64,000 nucleotides of DNA, from positions 5,368,501 to 5,432,500 of the forward strand of contig JADJPE010000005.1 of the NCBI GenBank assembly GCA_016713425.1, written 5' to 3'. Position numbers and translations under genes: made by a program. Each line of letters begins with the position of its first letter. The first letter of the stretch is position 1. Below the pieces are notes generated by a model. It was given only the letters and a program-made list of their open reading frames with translations, made no database searches and was not told the origin of the DNA. Of this stretch, positions 30,894 through 39,853 are shown piece by piece. The DNA comes from Deltaproteobacteria bacterium (GTDB taxonomy: Bacteria > Myxococcota > Kuafuiibacteriia > Kuafuiibacteriales > Kuafuiibacteriaceae).

Positions 30894-31628
30894 ATGGTAC
30901 CTCATCGACCCCGGGAAGAGATCCTCCTGTCCATTGGCGCGGCCTATCGCACGCCCCCTCTTCTCACGGCGGCCGAACGCCTCGTGCCGATCGCCCGCGC
31001 CGACCTTCCACAACTCACCCCTTACGGAATCCCCGATTTCGCCCCCGATGACCTATCCTCCCTGATCGAGGAAGTCCGCCGGCTATTTGCCGACAAACGC
31101 GCGAAGAACAAGGACACGCCCCTGCAAATGGCTCAGCTCATTGAACTGCTGGCCAGCGTTCGCGCCTGGTTGCGAACGATCCGGCTCCTCGCGAGCATCA
31201 ACCTCGCGTGCGACGCACCCGCCCTGTCCCGACTCGCGAGCAGCTCGCCCGAGCTCGCCGAGGGCTATCCTCGAGACCTCCTGACAGAGCTTGAGCGCAT
31301 CATCTCGGCGGCCCGAGACCTTCGGCCCCGACTCGAAGACGCGGGTCTCACGGAGGCATTCGTCGGGCGGGGCGCGCGATTCGCCCAACAGCTCCGCACC
31401 GCCATCGGCGCCAAGGACCTCGACGGCAAGGACCTCTCCATCGCCGTGCGGCGCCTGTACCACCGTAAGGCGGAACTCTACCTTCTCGAAAAACGCATCG
31501 TCCGTGCCGGACAACTCGCGTTCATGACGGTATCCGAAAGGCAGACCTTGTACCACCTTGAGGAGCTCGAGCCCGCGGTCCTCGAGCCGCTTGCCGCTCG
31601 GCCGCCCCCCTCATCGCGTCGAGGATAG
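30894..31628 (+). CDS. Hypothetical helical protein
   Basis: The 244-residue protein has no recognised family. It is almost wholly helical with heptad-like leucines (MAQLIELLASVRAWLRTIRLLA, LLTELERIISAARDLRP, LYLLEKRIVRAGQLAF) and a Pro/Arg tail. There is no signal peptide. It ends 51 bp before the calcium-repeat lipoprotein gene on the same strand. Confidence 0.7.
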   Translation: MVPHRPREEILLSIGAAYRTPPLLTAAERLVPIARADLPQLTPYGIPDFAPDDLSSLIEEVRRLFADKRAKNKDTPLQMAQLIELLASVRAWLRTIRLLASINLACDAPALSRLASSSPELAEGYPRDLLTELERIISAARDLRPRLEDAGLTEAFVGRGARFAQQLRTAIGAKDLDGKDLSIAVRRLYHRKAELYLLEKRIVRAGQLAFMTVSERQTLYHLEELEPAVLEPLAARPPPSSRRG

Positions 31629-31679
31629 CCTTCGCACCTTGACGGCACTCTCCACCAGGGAGATCCTCCCGCCGCCATC

Positions 31680-32360
31680 ATGAAGAGTTCTGCCACCCCC
31701 CAGGTTGTCCACGATCTTCTCGCTTCGCTGGCCCTCGCGGCCACGGTGCTCGCGGCCGCGGTCGGGCTGTCGGCCTGCGCGACCCAAAAGGCGCGCGATG
31801 GCGCGCCGACCGGCCCCACGGCCAGCGCGCCCGCCCCGGTACGAGGCGGACAGGACGGCACAACCACCGATGTCCGAACGTCCGACCTCAACAACGACGG
31901 CGTTCCGGAGCTCACGAAGTACTACAAGGAAGTCGATGACCCCGCCGTGGCCGGGAAGAAGAAGTCGGTTCTCGTCCGGCAGGACATCGACATGACCTGG
32001 GATGGGCGCGTCGACATCTGGCGCTACTTCGATGATCAGGGCCAAGTCGTACGCGAAGAATGGGATACCGATTACGACGGGAACGTGGACGAAACGCGGT
32101 TCTTTGAGAACGGTGTCATCGTGCGTTCGGAGCGCGATCGAAACAACGATGGTCGCCCCGATATCTTCCGGTACTACGCGAAAGGGCAACTCGAGCGGAA
32201 GGAAGTCGACACCAACGGGGATGGACAGATCGACCGGTGGGAGTATTTCAACGGACTCACGCTCGATCGTGTCGGCGTCGACAAGAATTTCGATGGCACC
32301 GTCGACACGTGGGCCAAGGTCGGCACCGAGCAAGCAGCCGCAACACCCTCGGCGCCCTAG
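31680..32360 (+). CDS. Lipoprotein with tandem DxNxDG (EF-hand-like) repeats
   Basis: The 226-residue precursor has a signal peptide and lipobox ending VGLSAC (Cys at about residue 33). The mature protein carries at least five spaced repeats of the form D-x-N/D-x-DG-x-x-D followed by W/R-Y-F and Gly (for example DLNNDGVPELTKYY, DTDYDGNVDETRFF, DRNNDGRPDIFRYY, DTNGDGQIDRWEYF). These are calcium-binding loops of the type seen in envelope repeat proteins of this bacterial group. It probably sits in the outer membrane or periplasm. Confidence 0.85.
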   Translation: MKSSATPQVVHDLLASLALAATVLAAAVGLSACATQKARDGAPTGPTASAPAPVRGGQDGTTTDVRTSDLNNDGVPELTKYYKEVDDPAVAGKKKSVLVRQDIDMTWDGRVDIWRYFDDQGQVVREEWDTDYDGNVDETRFFENGVIVRSERDRNNDGRPDIFRYYAKGQLERKEVDTNGDGQIDRWEYFNGLTLDRVGVDKNFDGTVDTWAKVGTEQAAATPSAP

Positions 32361-32391
32361 GCCTCTCTTCGGCGGCTATCTCGGCGGCCGG

Positions 32392-33234
32392 CTATCTCGG
32401 CATCAGCAGCATTCGCATGAAGAGCGAGAAGACGTGCTGCGGATCCCAATCGCGGCGCGTCTTCCCATACAGGCCGGGCGCATTCATGTCGTCTTCGGTA
32501 TACTGCGCGCCAAAGACGCGCTCGGCGTAGATCGCCACAGCCTCCTCGACCCAGATCCGGCTCCGATAGACCGGCATCAGCAGCCGCTCGATGTCTGCTC
32601 GCTCTTCCGAAGTCAGCCCAAGGAGGTGAACCGCGTGCGTCATCTCGTGGATCATCAACCAAGGCTTCGGCTTGACGTACTCTTCGCGAAGCCCGAGCAG
32701 AGCCTCCGCGTCCTCGGGACGATTCCAGAAGATCCCGGCCGAGCGCGGATTCGTATGGCGTGGGAAGCCAAACAGCCGAAAGTCGGAGCCGCGCGGAATG
32801 AGGATCGCGCGAATCGGCTTTGCCAAGAGCATGCGGCGGCACAGCGCGGCATTTCCAGCCACCACCCGAACGAGCCCCTCTACGGCGAGACCCACGGTCG
32901 TCCGGTCGACGCCATTGTCGACGACCCGGAGCTGCTCGCTCCGAAAGACCTCGAGCAGGCTCGCGTCACTCGCCCATCGACGCGTTCGGGTCGAACCTCC
33001 GCGCTCAAAGAGATCTCCTCCTCGGATCAAGGTGAACGCCGGAAGCGCCAGATCGACCCGCGAAGTCGGCCGACCGGATCGGTGCCGGGCCATGCGCGTC
33101 TCCCAGCGCGTCCTTCCTGACTGCAGATCGAACGAAGTCGCCTCGCGCGACTCGCCGTCGCCGACGAACTCATCCCAGGCCGATCCAGCGGCCGACGGCC
33201 CAGCGCCAGCTCTGCCCCGATGCCAGAACGCCAC
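32392..33234 (-). CDS. HEMTH zinc metallopeptidase-like protein
   Basis: The 280-residue protein has a clear zincin motif, HEMTH at residues 196-200, with a downstream acidic candidate third ligand in WVEEAVAIYAE (E230/E231), the gluzincin arrangement. No signal peptide is seen; the N-terminus is charged. I do not recognise the family. The HExxH spacing and EEAVAIYAE are reminiscent of lethal-factor-like or M4/M13-clan folds, but this is weak. The start lies 6 bp after the M15 peptidase gene on the same strand, so the two are co-transcribed. Confidence 0.8.
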   Translation of the reverse strand: MAFWHRGRAGAGPSAAGSAWDEFVGDGESREATSFDLQSGRTRWETRMARHRSGRPTSRVDLALPAFTLIRGGDLFERGGSTRTRRWASDASLLEVFRSEQLRVVDNGVDRTTVGLAVEGLVRVVAGNAALCRRMLLAKPIRAILIPRGSDFRLFGFPRHTNPRSAGIFWNRPEDAEALLGLREEYVKPKPWLMIHEMTHAVHLLGLTSEERADIERLLMPVYRSRIWVEEAVAIYAERVFGAQYTEDDMNAPGLYGKTRRDWDPQHVFSLFMRMLLMPR

Positions 33235-33240
33235 GCGAAA

Positions 33241-33693
33241 CTAAGTCCTCATGATGATGCGCTTGGCGGACGGCCTTACATCACTCTCGACCGCGAGGTG
33301 CATGAACCCCTTCTTCGGGTAGTACACAGCCTCGTGAATCGACAGGTCAGGTCGTGTCCGCTCGCCGATCCATCGATAGACCCGCTCGAGGTCGACGCTC
33401 GGGTCGGGCTTCACATCGGCCGCGCAGCCATCGAGATGCAGAGACTCAACGGAGGCCGGCATCCCCGCACGTCGGCAGGCGTGATTGAGCGCCGCATCTC
33501 GAAAGCCGGTCAGGATGACCCACTCGCCGCCAAATTCGTCGACGAGCACATCGAGCACGGTGGCTAGCCGCGAGAGATTGCGAATATGCGCTTCCGTGGG
33601 CTCGAGGACCGCGGCGAGGTCGGGGAACGTACGGTCGACCAAAAAATCGCCGAGCGTGAAGCGCCTTGAAATATGACGTGATCGGTCCGCCAT
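33241..33693 (-). CDS. M15-type (DD-carboxypeptidase-like) peptidase
   Basis: The 150-residue protein matches the compact peptidase M15A fold: FTLGDFLVDRTFPDLAA, then the substrate segment GFRDAALNHA and the zinc motif SLHLDGCAADVKPD (His and Asp ligands), with a C-terminal HLAV that can provide the last His. The family cleaves peptidoglycan peptides. No signal peptide is visible, so it may be intracellular or exported another way. It is the first gene of a pair with the HEMTH protein gene. Confidence 0.8.
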   Translation of the reverse strand: MADRSRHISRRFTLGDFLVDRTFPDLAAVLEPTEAHIRNLSRLATVLDVLVDEFGGEWVILTGFRDAALNHACRRAGMPASVESLHLDGCAADVKPDPSVDLERVYRWIGERTRPDLSIHEAVYYPKKGFMHLAVESDVRPSAKRIIMRT

Positions 33694-33774
33694 CGCGAAG
33701 CCCCAACTATGCAGCGCGCGATGCCATCGCGCAATTCGAACTCACCGCTCCCAGTCCGCAACCCCATGCGCCAA

Positions 33775-33987
33775 CTAAAGGTGAGCGTTGAAACGCCCGG
33801 CGGTCGCCTTCTCCTTCGCGCGCTGAAAATAGCGAAAAAGCTCAGCATGCACGGCGAGATCCTGGGCCTTTGCGTATTCGACGGCCCCTCGCTGAACAAG
33901 CTCAGTCTGCGCCTCGAAAAAGGTCATGGAAGGCTCGGAAGCCAGCAGAACGTCGAACGCCGCCTGGAGCGTCGTATTGATGCTCAT
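33775..33987 (-). CDS. Small hypothetical helical protein
   Basis: This 70-residue reading starts MSINTTLQAAFDVLLASEPS and is charged and helical (TELVQRGAVEYAKAQDLAVH). It sits 81 bp upstream of the M15-HEMTH pair. No family recognised. The codon pattern is consistent with coding. Confidence 0.55.
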   Translation of the reverse strand: MSINTTLQAAFDVLLASEPSMTFFEAQTELVQRGAVEYAKAQDLAVHAELFRYFQRAKEKATAGRFNAHL

Positions 33988-34049
33988 CGTGCGAAACGCT
34001 ACCGGAAACAGCGTCCAAGACCTACTTCTTCTTTGCGGACGGCGACGGG

Positions 34050-34496
34050 CTAAAGAGATGTCGCGAGGTTCACCCCGAGCATGGCATGGGGATCCAGCCA
34101 CCCGACTTCGACCCCTAGCCGCAGGCCACCGCGCCCGCCAAGGCGAAGCCCCGAACCGACGGCCCCATGCATCCGAACGTTGGACGGTCCCTCAAAGAAG
34201 AGCCACGGCCCAAACAGCCCATCGAGATACACGCGCCCGAACCAAATCGTCAGCGCCAAGTCGAGCGGCACGCCCGGCTCGAACGGCTCGGTGGCGACCA
34301 CGGCTCCAAACCTTCCCCCAACGGTCGCCGAGCCAGCGAGCGGCGTGTCGGCTCGAAGCGTGAGCGCAAAGAGGCCACGGCCTCCGATCCAGGCGTGCCC
34401 ATTCACGCCGGCCGACAGCCCAGCCTGGCTCCGCTGACTGATGAACAACAACGGAAGAACCGAGAAGGCTACCGCGCCGATCAAGCCAAGTCGCAT
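34050..34496 (-). CDS. Exported hypothetical protein, possible outer-membrane beta barrel
   Basis: The protein of about 148 residues begins MRLGLIGAVAFSVLPLLF, a signal peptide likely cleaved after SQA. The rest alternates hydrophobic and small residues with many Gly (AWIGGRGLFALTLRADTPL, GRFGAVVATEPF, GLRLGGRGGLRLGVEVGWL) and ends in a hydrophobic terminal Leu, as in small beta-barrel proteins. The start is 34496; an ATG at 34511 is also in frame. Confidence 0.65.
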   Translation of the reverse strand: MRLGLIGAVAFSVLPLLFISQRSQAGLSAGVNGHAWIGGRGLFALTLRADTPLAGSATVGGRFGAVVATEPFEPGVPLDLALTIWFGRVYLDGLFGPWLFFEGPSNVRMHGAVGSGLRLGGRGGLRLGVEVGWLDPHAMLGVNLATSL

Positions 34497-34528
34497 GGGC
34501 GACTTGTACACTGGCCGCGCGCCGCGCG

Positions 34529-37033
34529 CTATGCAGCAGGCATGACGCTCGCGTTCGATGAAGCGAGCGCGTCGTCGGGCAGGCCACCGCGTGCTCGATG
34601 CGCAGACATCTCCATGTACTCGGCGAGCGTGAAGTCGTCGACCTGAATGGCGTCATTACGCGCCTCCTCGGCTTCACGCACGATCGAGCGCTCGTCGCTC
34701 GTAATGATCGCGTCGGCCTCCGCTTGATCGAGCAACTGGGCTGGATTCCGCCTGGGTAGCTTTCCGCTTCGAATCGCCTGCTTGATCTTGTGCAGCACGC
34801 CTTCTGCCTTCACGGCGAGGACGAGAGCATGCTCAAGTCGCCCGAGCGATTCCGCTTCATCGGTTGGCACATAAAGCCCCGACGTGAGGCGGTCTCGGAG
34901 CTTGCTGGGTGACTGAAGCGCTTGCGCCACCGCCTGCCCGACCGAGTCGGCCGGTGGTCGACCGAATCGATTGACTCTGAGCACCATCGCGACCGGTCCG
35001 CGGAAGAACCATCCAAGCAAACCGGTCCCAAAGTTCTGCAGCAGCCCTTCGAAAGCATTCTGGATCCGTTCGAAGGCATGCTGCATGGACCAATGCAGGA
35101 AGGGTAGATCTTCGGCCTGTCGTCCTTCCGCTTCGAACCGTCTAAGAACCGCGGTTCCCATATAGAGCCAAGCGAACACGTCCGCAAAGCGACCCGTGAG
35201 GGCCTCCCGACGCTTGAGGTCACCCCCCATCAATCCCATCGCAACATCCGAAAGCAAGGCAAAGGATGCCGACGCCCATGCGAGCTTCCGATAGTACGGT
35301 GCGGCCGGGCCGTTCACCGGTGAGTGCGCGAGGAAACCTCGAGATGCGCCAAAGACAATCACGCGGCAGGTGTTCCGGAACACGTGCCCAATGTGTCCGA
35401 AGAAAGCCTGATCGAAGGCGACGACGTCGCGATCTCCCAGCGCCTTGACCTCGCGATAAGCAAACGGATGACACCGAATAGCCCCCTGACCGAACACAAC
35501 GAGGGTACGCGTGAGAATGTTTGCGCCCTCTACCGTGACGCTGATGGGCATCGCCGTGTAGACGCCGGCCATTAGGTTTCGTGGCCCCCGCGAAATGCCG
35601 GCACCGCCCAGGATGTCCATCGCGTCATTGATCGCGGCGCGACAGATCTCTGTGAACGTGTACTTGGCGATGGCCGTCACGACGGCTGGTTTGGCCCCCT
35701 TGTCGAGGGCTCCGCACGTAAAGCGTCGCGCCGCCTCAAGGGTGTACGCAGCGCCACCGATCCGCGCGAGCGGCTCTTCGATGCCCTCGAACTTCCCGAT
35801 CGGGAGACCAAACTGCCGTCGAACGGCCGCGTAAGCTCCGGCGACCCGGGCCGCAAACTTCGCCCCGGCCGTGCTCGTCGCAGGCAGCGAGATGCCTCGC
35901 CCCGCGGCAAGACTCTCCATGAGCATTCGCCAACCCTGGCCCGCCCCATCCACACCGCCGATGATCGTGTCGATCGGCACGACCACGTCGCGCCCGGTCG
36001 TCGGGCAGTTGAAGAAGGGCACGCCCATCGGATCGTGACGCCGCCCCAAGACCACGCCCGGCGTATGGGTCGGAATGAGCGCGCACGTAATGCCCAGATC
36101 CTGCCCCTTCCCGAGCAGTTCGTCCGGATCTCGGAGCTTGAAGGCAAGCCCCAACACCGTCGAGACCGCGGCCAGCGTGATGTATCGCTTGTTCCAGCTC
36201 AGCCTCAGATAGAGCGCCCCGTCCGCGCCGCGAAAGACCTCGCCGTGCGAGGTGATCGATCCGGCATCAGACCCCGCGCCCGGTTCGGTCAGGGCGAAAC
36301 AAGGGACTTCTTCGCCGCAAGCAAGGCGAGGCAGGTAGTATTCCTTCTGCGCGTCGGTTCCATAGTGAACAAGAAGCTCTGCGGGCCCAAGCGAGTTTGG
36401 AACCATCACCGTGATCGCCAGCGTCATCGACCGCGATCCAAGTTTCGCCACGACCGCACTGTTTCCCGAGGCCGAGAAGCCGAGGCCGCCGCGATCCTTC
36501 GGGATGATCATGCCAAAGAACTTCTGTTCTTTGAGATACGCCCAGACCTCAGGTGGAAGATCTCGGTTCCGGTTGACCTCCCAGTCATCCGTCATTCGGC
36601 AGACCGTCTCGACCGGCCCATCCAAGAACGCTCTTTCTTCCTCGGACAGCCCCGGATAATCGGCCGTCGCAAGACGTTCCATGTCGGGCTGCCCGGAGAA
36701 GAGATCTCCGTCGACCCAGACGGTGCCGGCCTCGAGCGCGACGCGCTCGGTTTCCGAGATTACGGGCAGGACCTTCAGGCGATCGAGAACGGTCATGACC
36801 GGCCGTGCGATGAGTGCACGGCGGATCGGCGGAATCAGAGCGATCGCCGTCAAAACCAAGAGCACGCCGAAGGCCCATGCGGGCGCACCCAACCCAATCC
36901 ACAGAAGAAACGCCAACACGGCGTAGATCCAGAAGCGCGCGCCGATCACGCCGAGCCCGAGACCGAGCAAGAGAGCCACGGCGATCGCCCAGCCTGCGAC
37001 CGGTGAGAGGATTCCGTATACTTCTTGGATCAT
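34529..37033 (-). CDS. fadE: FadE-type membrane-associated acyl-CoA dehydrogenase
   Basis: The 834-residue protein matches the large FadE class (E. coli 814). The N-terminus has two to three membrane helices (residues about 10-65). The acyl-CoA dehydrogenase core follows, with FALTEPGAGSDAGSI, GRGISLPATSTAGAK and RRQFGLPIGKFEGIEEPLARI, then VEGANILTRTLVVFGQGAIRCHP, and a long C-terminal domain. It performs the first oxidation of fatty acyl-CoA beta-oxidation at the inner membrane. A strong AGGAGAAGG ribosome-binding site precedes the ATG. It lies about 250 bp downstream of the beta-helix gene, with a short hairpin and T-run between them. Confidence 0.95.
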   Translation of the reverse strand: MIQEVYGILSPVAGWAIAVALLLGLGLGVIGARFWIYAVLAFLLWIGLGAPAWAFGVLLVLTAIALIPPIRRALIARPVMTVLDRLKVLPVISETERVALEAGTVWVDGDLFSGQPDMERLATADYPGLSEEERAFLDGPVETVCRMTDDWEVNRNRDLPPEVWAYLKEQKFFGMIIPKDRGGLGFSASGNSAVVAKLGSRSMTLAITVMVPNSLGPAELLVHYGTDAQKEYYLPRLACGEEVPCFALTEPGAGSDAGSITSHGEVFRGADGALYLRLSWNKRYITLAAVSTVLGLAFKLRDPDELLGKGQDLGITCALIPTHTPGVVLGRRHDPMGVPFFNCPTTGRDVVVPIDTIIGGVDGAGQGWRMLMESLAAGRGISLPATSTAGAKFAARVAGAYAAVRRQFGLPIGKFEGIEEPLARIGGAAYTLEAARRFTCGALDKGAKPAVVTAIAKYTFTEICRAAINDAMDILGGAGISRGPRNLMAGVYTAMPISVTVEGANILTRTLVVFGQGAIRCHPFAYREVKALGDRDVVAFDQAFFGHIGHVFRNTCRVIVFGASRGFLAHSPVNGPAAPYYRKLAWASASFALLSDVAMGLMGGDLKRREALTGRFADVFAWLYMGTAVLRRFEAEGRQAEDLPFLHWSMQHAFERIQNAFEGLLQNFGTGLLGWFFRGPVAMVLRVNRFGRPPADSVGQAVAQALQSPSKLRDRLTSGLYVPTDEAESLGRLEHALVLAVKAEGVLHKIKQAIRSGKLPRRNPAQLLDQAEADAIITSDERSIVREAEEARNDAIQVDDFTLAEYMEMSAHRARGGLPDDALASSNASVMPAA

Positions 37034-37261
37034 GGTTTTCCTTCTCCTGGAGGTGTTATCGCGTCACTTCTAGACCGGCTTCGTGTCGATCCAGGTCTGA
37101 GAAGCCTGCGTAAGCACCCGCTTTGCCTGCAAGATTTCCGCCAAAGGTGCGTTCCCTGACGCAGCACGTCAATACGTTGTTCGTGGATCACCAAGAGGTA
37201 ACACGCTCAACGCGAGCCAGGCGCTTGGGTCACCAATTCAGGACATTTTCGGGCGTTGTGT

Positions 37262-37279
37262 AAAAAGCACGCTTCCGTG
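37262..37279 (-). terminator. Weak intrinsic terminator after the beta-helix gene
   Basis: On the minus strand, CACG-GAAG-CGTG is followed by CTTTTTA, 7 bp after the stop at 37286. The stem is only 4 bp, so efficiency is doubtful. Confidence 0.35.
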
Positions 37280-37285
37280 GCGTGA

Positions 37286-39844
37286 CTACTCCTCGAAGAC
37301 GCGATGGTTGTGTCGATAGGCGATCGATTCCCGGAGCGCATGGCGGTCGAAACCGGCTTGGCGGATCTGAAGACCGATTGCGTTGTGCTCGATCGCGGCC
37401 TCTTCGACAAAGGCCTCGTTCGGATCATCGATCCTGATCCCCGCCGCGTGCTGCGCCACGCGAAGGCGCTTGAGGACCGAGACTCCGAGACGCCCATCGT
37501 TCGCGTGTGGGAATCGTGTCGAGAGCAGAATCCCAGCGCTTGAGTTCGTGCCGGTAATGAGGGCATCTGAAACATCGAGACGGCCGAGCGCGAGATCGAT
37601 TCCAGCGACCCGATTCTCGCTGAGCTCGAGGTTCTGGAAGATGGCCGCGCCAAAGTACGACGCAACCCCCACAACACTGCGCTCCACTCGAACGTCATTG
37701 AGCGAAACGTCTTCGACGAAGGAATCATTGCAGCTCGGGAGAATCGGACCACCGCCAATTCGATTCGGCTGTCGATTGCCAACCGCGATGCCAGCCCCTT
37801 CGACCTCGACGACCGCAACGCCATGCCCCCGCACCCGACTTGCGCCTCGGATGCGAAGTCCCGCTCCTTTTTCGTATTCGTGGACGGAGCAGTAGTCATC
37901 GTCGTCGGGTGCAACCGCGCGCGTTCGCGCAACCGTCACGTTCTCCAATGATGCGGGTGCATCGAAGATATCGACGCCCGCCCGCCGAGCCCTCAAGACC
38001 AGCGTGCGCTTCATCGCCTCGATCTCTCCACCATCACGGACGACGATGCCTATGTCCTGCGTGTCCACAATACGCGTGTCTTCGAACGTCGCTCGCCCGC
38101 CGCGCCCCACGTAGACGCCGTAGTGCTTGCCTTGCACGTTCAGCCGCTGTGCCGCGATATGCCCTCCGCGCAAGATCTCGAGGCCGTAACCTCCGCTCGT
38201 GCCGCCCTCGCCCTCGCCCTCGCCCTCGGCTCGCCCATCTCGAATCCAGACGTCGAGAAGCGTGATCGAAGCATTCGTATCCGCCGACACATCGTGCGAC
38301 ACATTCTCTGCGAACAGACATCGGCTAATCTGAGCCTGCGCTCCGCTTTGCGCCTCGAGTCCTTTGCCGCGCAGACCACCCGATGCGCGACTCCTCTCGA
38401 CGACCACGTCACTGAGCACGGCGCGCACACCTGCACCACGCAGCGAGATGGCGTCGCCAGCAACATCGTGAACCACGACGTGCTCGAGTTCCAGTCCTGG
38501 CGTCGCCGTCGAGCTCTCCGACTGCGTATTCTCGAAGTACACCCCATATCGCATCGAAGGCCCCAGGGCGGTTCTGATCAACGACAAGCGCACATCACCT
38601 CGAGCGATGATGCCGGGTCCAGACGTCGCAGAGACATCGACCCCACGCAGAAGGACCTCCGCCGGTCCGTCCAGGGCCAACGCCTGCTGCTCGCCACGGA
38701 TAGAGATCCCTTCGAGGTGGGCGCCAGCGCCTGGCCCCACGCGCAACGTAGGGCCTGCGGAGCTGCCGCCCCGCACGACGACGCCGGCCGCACACGCGCC
38801 GATGAGCTGGAATCCTTGCTCGAAGACGAGCGTCTCCTCGTACTCGCCGACTCGAACCGCGAGGGTGCTCCCCGCTGCGGCCTCGGCGAGCGCGGCTGAA
38901 ATGCTTGGATGCGGATGCTCCTTGGTCCCGTCGGGTGTCGACGCGCTCCCGGACGCGGCCCCGCGATCAACGAACACCACCGGCGCGCCGCCCACGTCCA
39001 GACGATCGGCCAACGGCCATCCATCGGCGGGGCACGAAGCGATATCCACGGCCGCGCAATCGCCAGAATCTCCAAACTGAACTTTTCCCGGCGGGCAGGG
39101 TACGCGCGACGCGGGCACACAGGTCGAGACGTCCTCGGACGAGCTGGGCGTATTCAGGCGCCAGGACGCGGGGCACGCGTCGCTCCGCATATCCGGCGCG
39201 CGCGGGACCTCCACGTCGCCCGCTTCGGGGACCTCTGGGAACTGACACGGGACCTCGCAGTACGCATCCAGGCGACCGCCTTCATCCGGTCGAACGCGAA
39301 AACAACCGGCGCGCGCCTCGCAGTCGCCGGAACCAAAACTCGGCAGACGGATCGCATCGACGATACTCTGAACTTCGGCGACGCGCCGGGGCCGCCAGGT
39401 CCGCCGTTCGCTCGCTCCGCCTCCCCGCCCGACATCCTCGTCCCCATCTGACGTTACAGGCTCATCGCCGCTCCCCGCCAACGCTTCATACACATCGAAG
39501 GGGAACGGAACAGGACGCGCATAGCCGCGCACGACCTGAACGCCGGACGACAGCCCCATCGCCTCAAGCGTGTCCGAAAAAACGAGCGCCAACAAGCGAT
39601 CGTCTTGCCGGAGCGACAAGCCCGACGCGCCGTCCGAGACCGGATCGACCGCAAAAACTCGTGCATTGTCGCCCGGCGCCACCGCCACGAGCAAGACCGC
39701 CCCCCCCGCCGCACGCGCGGGCGGAAGACCGAGCTCTTGTACGTCGACGCAGCCCGTCAGTGCCCACGCGAGGCCAGCACCGACCGCGAGCATCGCCGGC
39801 GCGAGAGAGACCATCCGAGACCGCTGACAGCCCGCCCGTCGCAT
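37286..39844 (-). CDS. Large parallel beta-helix lipoprotein
   Basis: The 852-residue precursor has a hydrophobic leader and lipobox (LAWALTGC). Residues about 330-800 contain repeated short beta rungs of the right-handed parallel beta-helix type (VLLRGVDVSATSGPGIIARG, LNVQGKHYGVYVGRGGRATF, ALITGTNSSAGILL), opened by a DUF1565-like segment (ASTPDGTKEHPHPSISAALAEA). A Cys-rich domain precedes it (DCEARAGCFRV, YCEVPCQFPEV). Likely an outer-surface lipoprotein; substrate or partner unknown. It starts 9 bp after the sigma-54 activator's stop, and its GGAGG lies in the last codons of that gene, so translation is coupled. A (GE)n run comes from a hexanucleotide repeat. Confidence 0.85.
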   Translation of the reverse strand: MRRAGCQRSRMVSLAPAMLAVGAGLAWALTGCVDVQELGLPPARAAGGAVLLVAVAPGDNARVFAVDPVSDGASGLSLRQDDRLLALVFSDTLEAMGLSSGVQVVRGYARPVPFPFDVYEALAGSGDEPVTSDGDEDVGRGGGASERRTWRPRRVAEVQSIVDAIRLPSFGSGDCEARAGCFRVRPDEGGRLDAYCEVPCQFPEVPEAGDVEVPRAPDMRSDACPASWRLNTPSSSEDVSTCVPASRVPCPPGKVQFGDSGDCAAVDIASCPADGWPLADRLDVGGAPVVFVDRGAASGSASTPDGTKEHPHPSISAALAEAAAGSTLAVRVGEYEETLVFEQGFQLIGACAAGVVVRGGSSAGPTLRVGPGAGAHLEGISIRGEQQALALDGPAEVLLRGVDVSATSGPGIIARGDVRLSLIRTALGPSMRYGVYFENTQSESSTATPGLELEHVVVHDVAGDAISLRGAGVRAVLSDVVVERSRASGGLRGKGLEAQSGAQAQISRCLFAENVSHDVSADTNASITLLDVWIRDGRAEGEGEGEGGTSGGYGLEILRGGHIAAQRLNVQGKHYGVYVGRGGRATFEDTRIVDTQDIGIVVRDGGEIEAMKRTLVLRARRAGVDIFDAPASLENVTVARTRAVAPDDDDYCSVHEYEKGAGLRIRGASRVRGHGVAVVEVEGAGIAVGNRQPNRIGGGPILPSCNDSFVEDVSLNDVRVERSVVGVASYFGAAIFQNLELSENRVAGIDLALGRLDVSDALITGTNSSAGILLSTRFPHANDGRLGVSVLKRLRVAQHAAGIRIDDPNEAFVEEAAIEHNAIGLQIRQAGFDRHALRESIAYRHNHRVFEE
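38204..38227 (+). repeat. (GCCCTC)4 hexanucleotide repeat inside the beta-helix gene
   Basis: Four perfect copies encode Glu-Gly repeats on the minus strand. The unit keeps the reading frame, so length variants would only change a surface loop. Confidence 0.85.
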
Positions 39845-39853
39845 GCCGCCCGG

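Noticed and set aside
37207..37932. A 241-residue minus-strand frame overlapping the beta-helix C-terminus
   Set aside because: Same strand but different frame from the well-supported beta-helix protein; Ser/Arg-rich and unlike any family.
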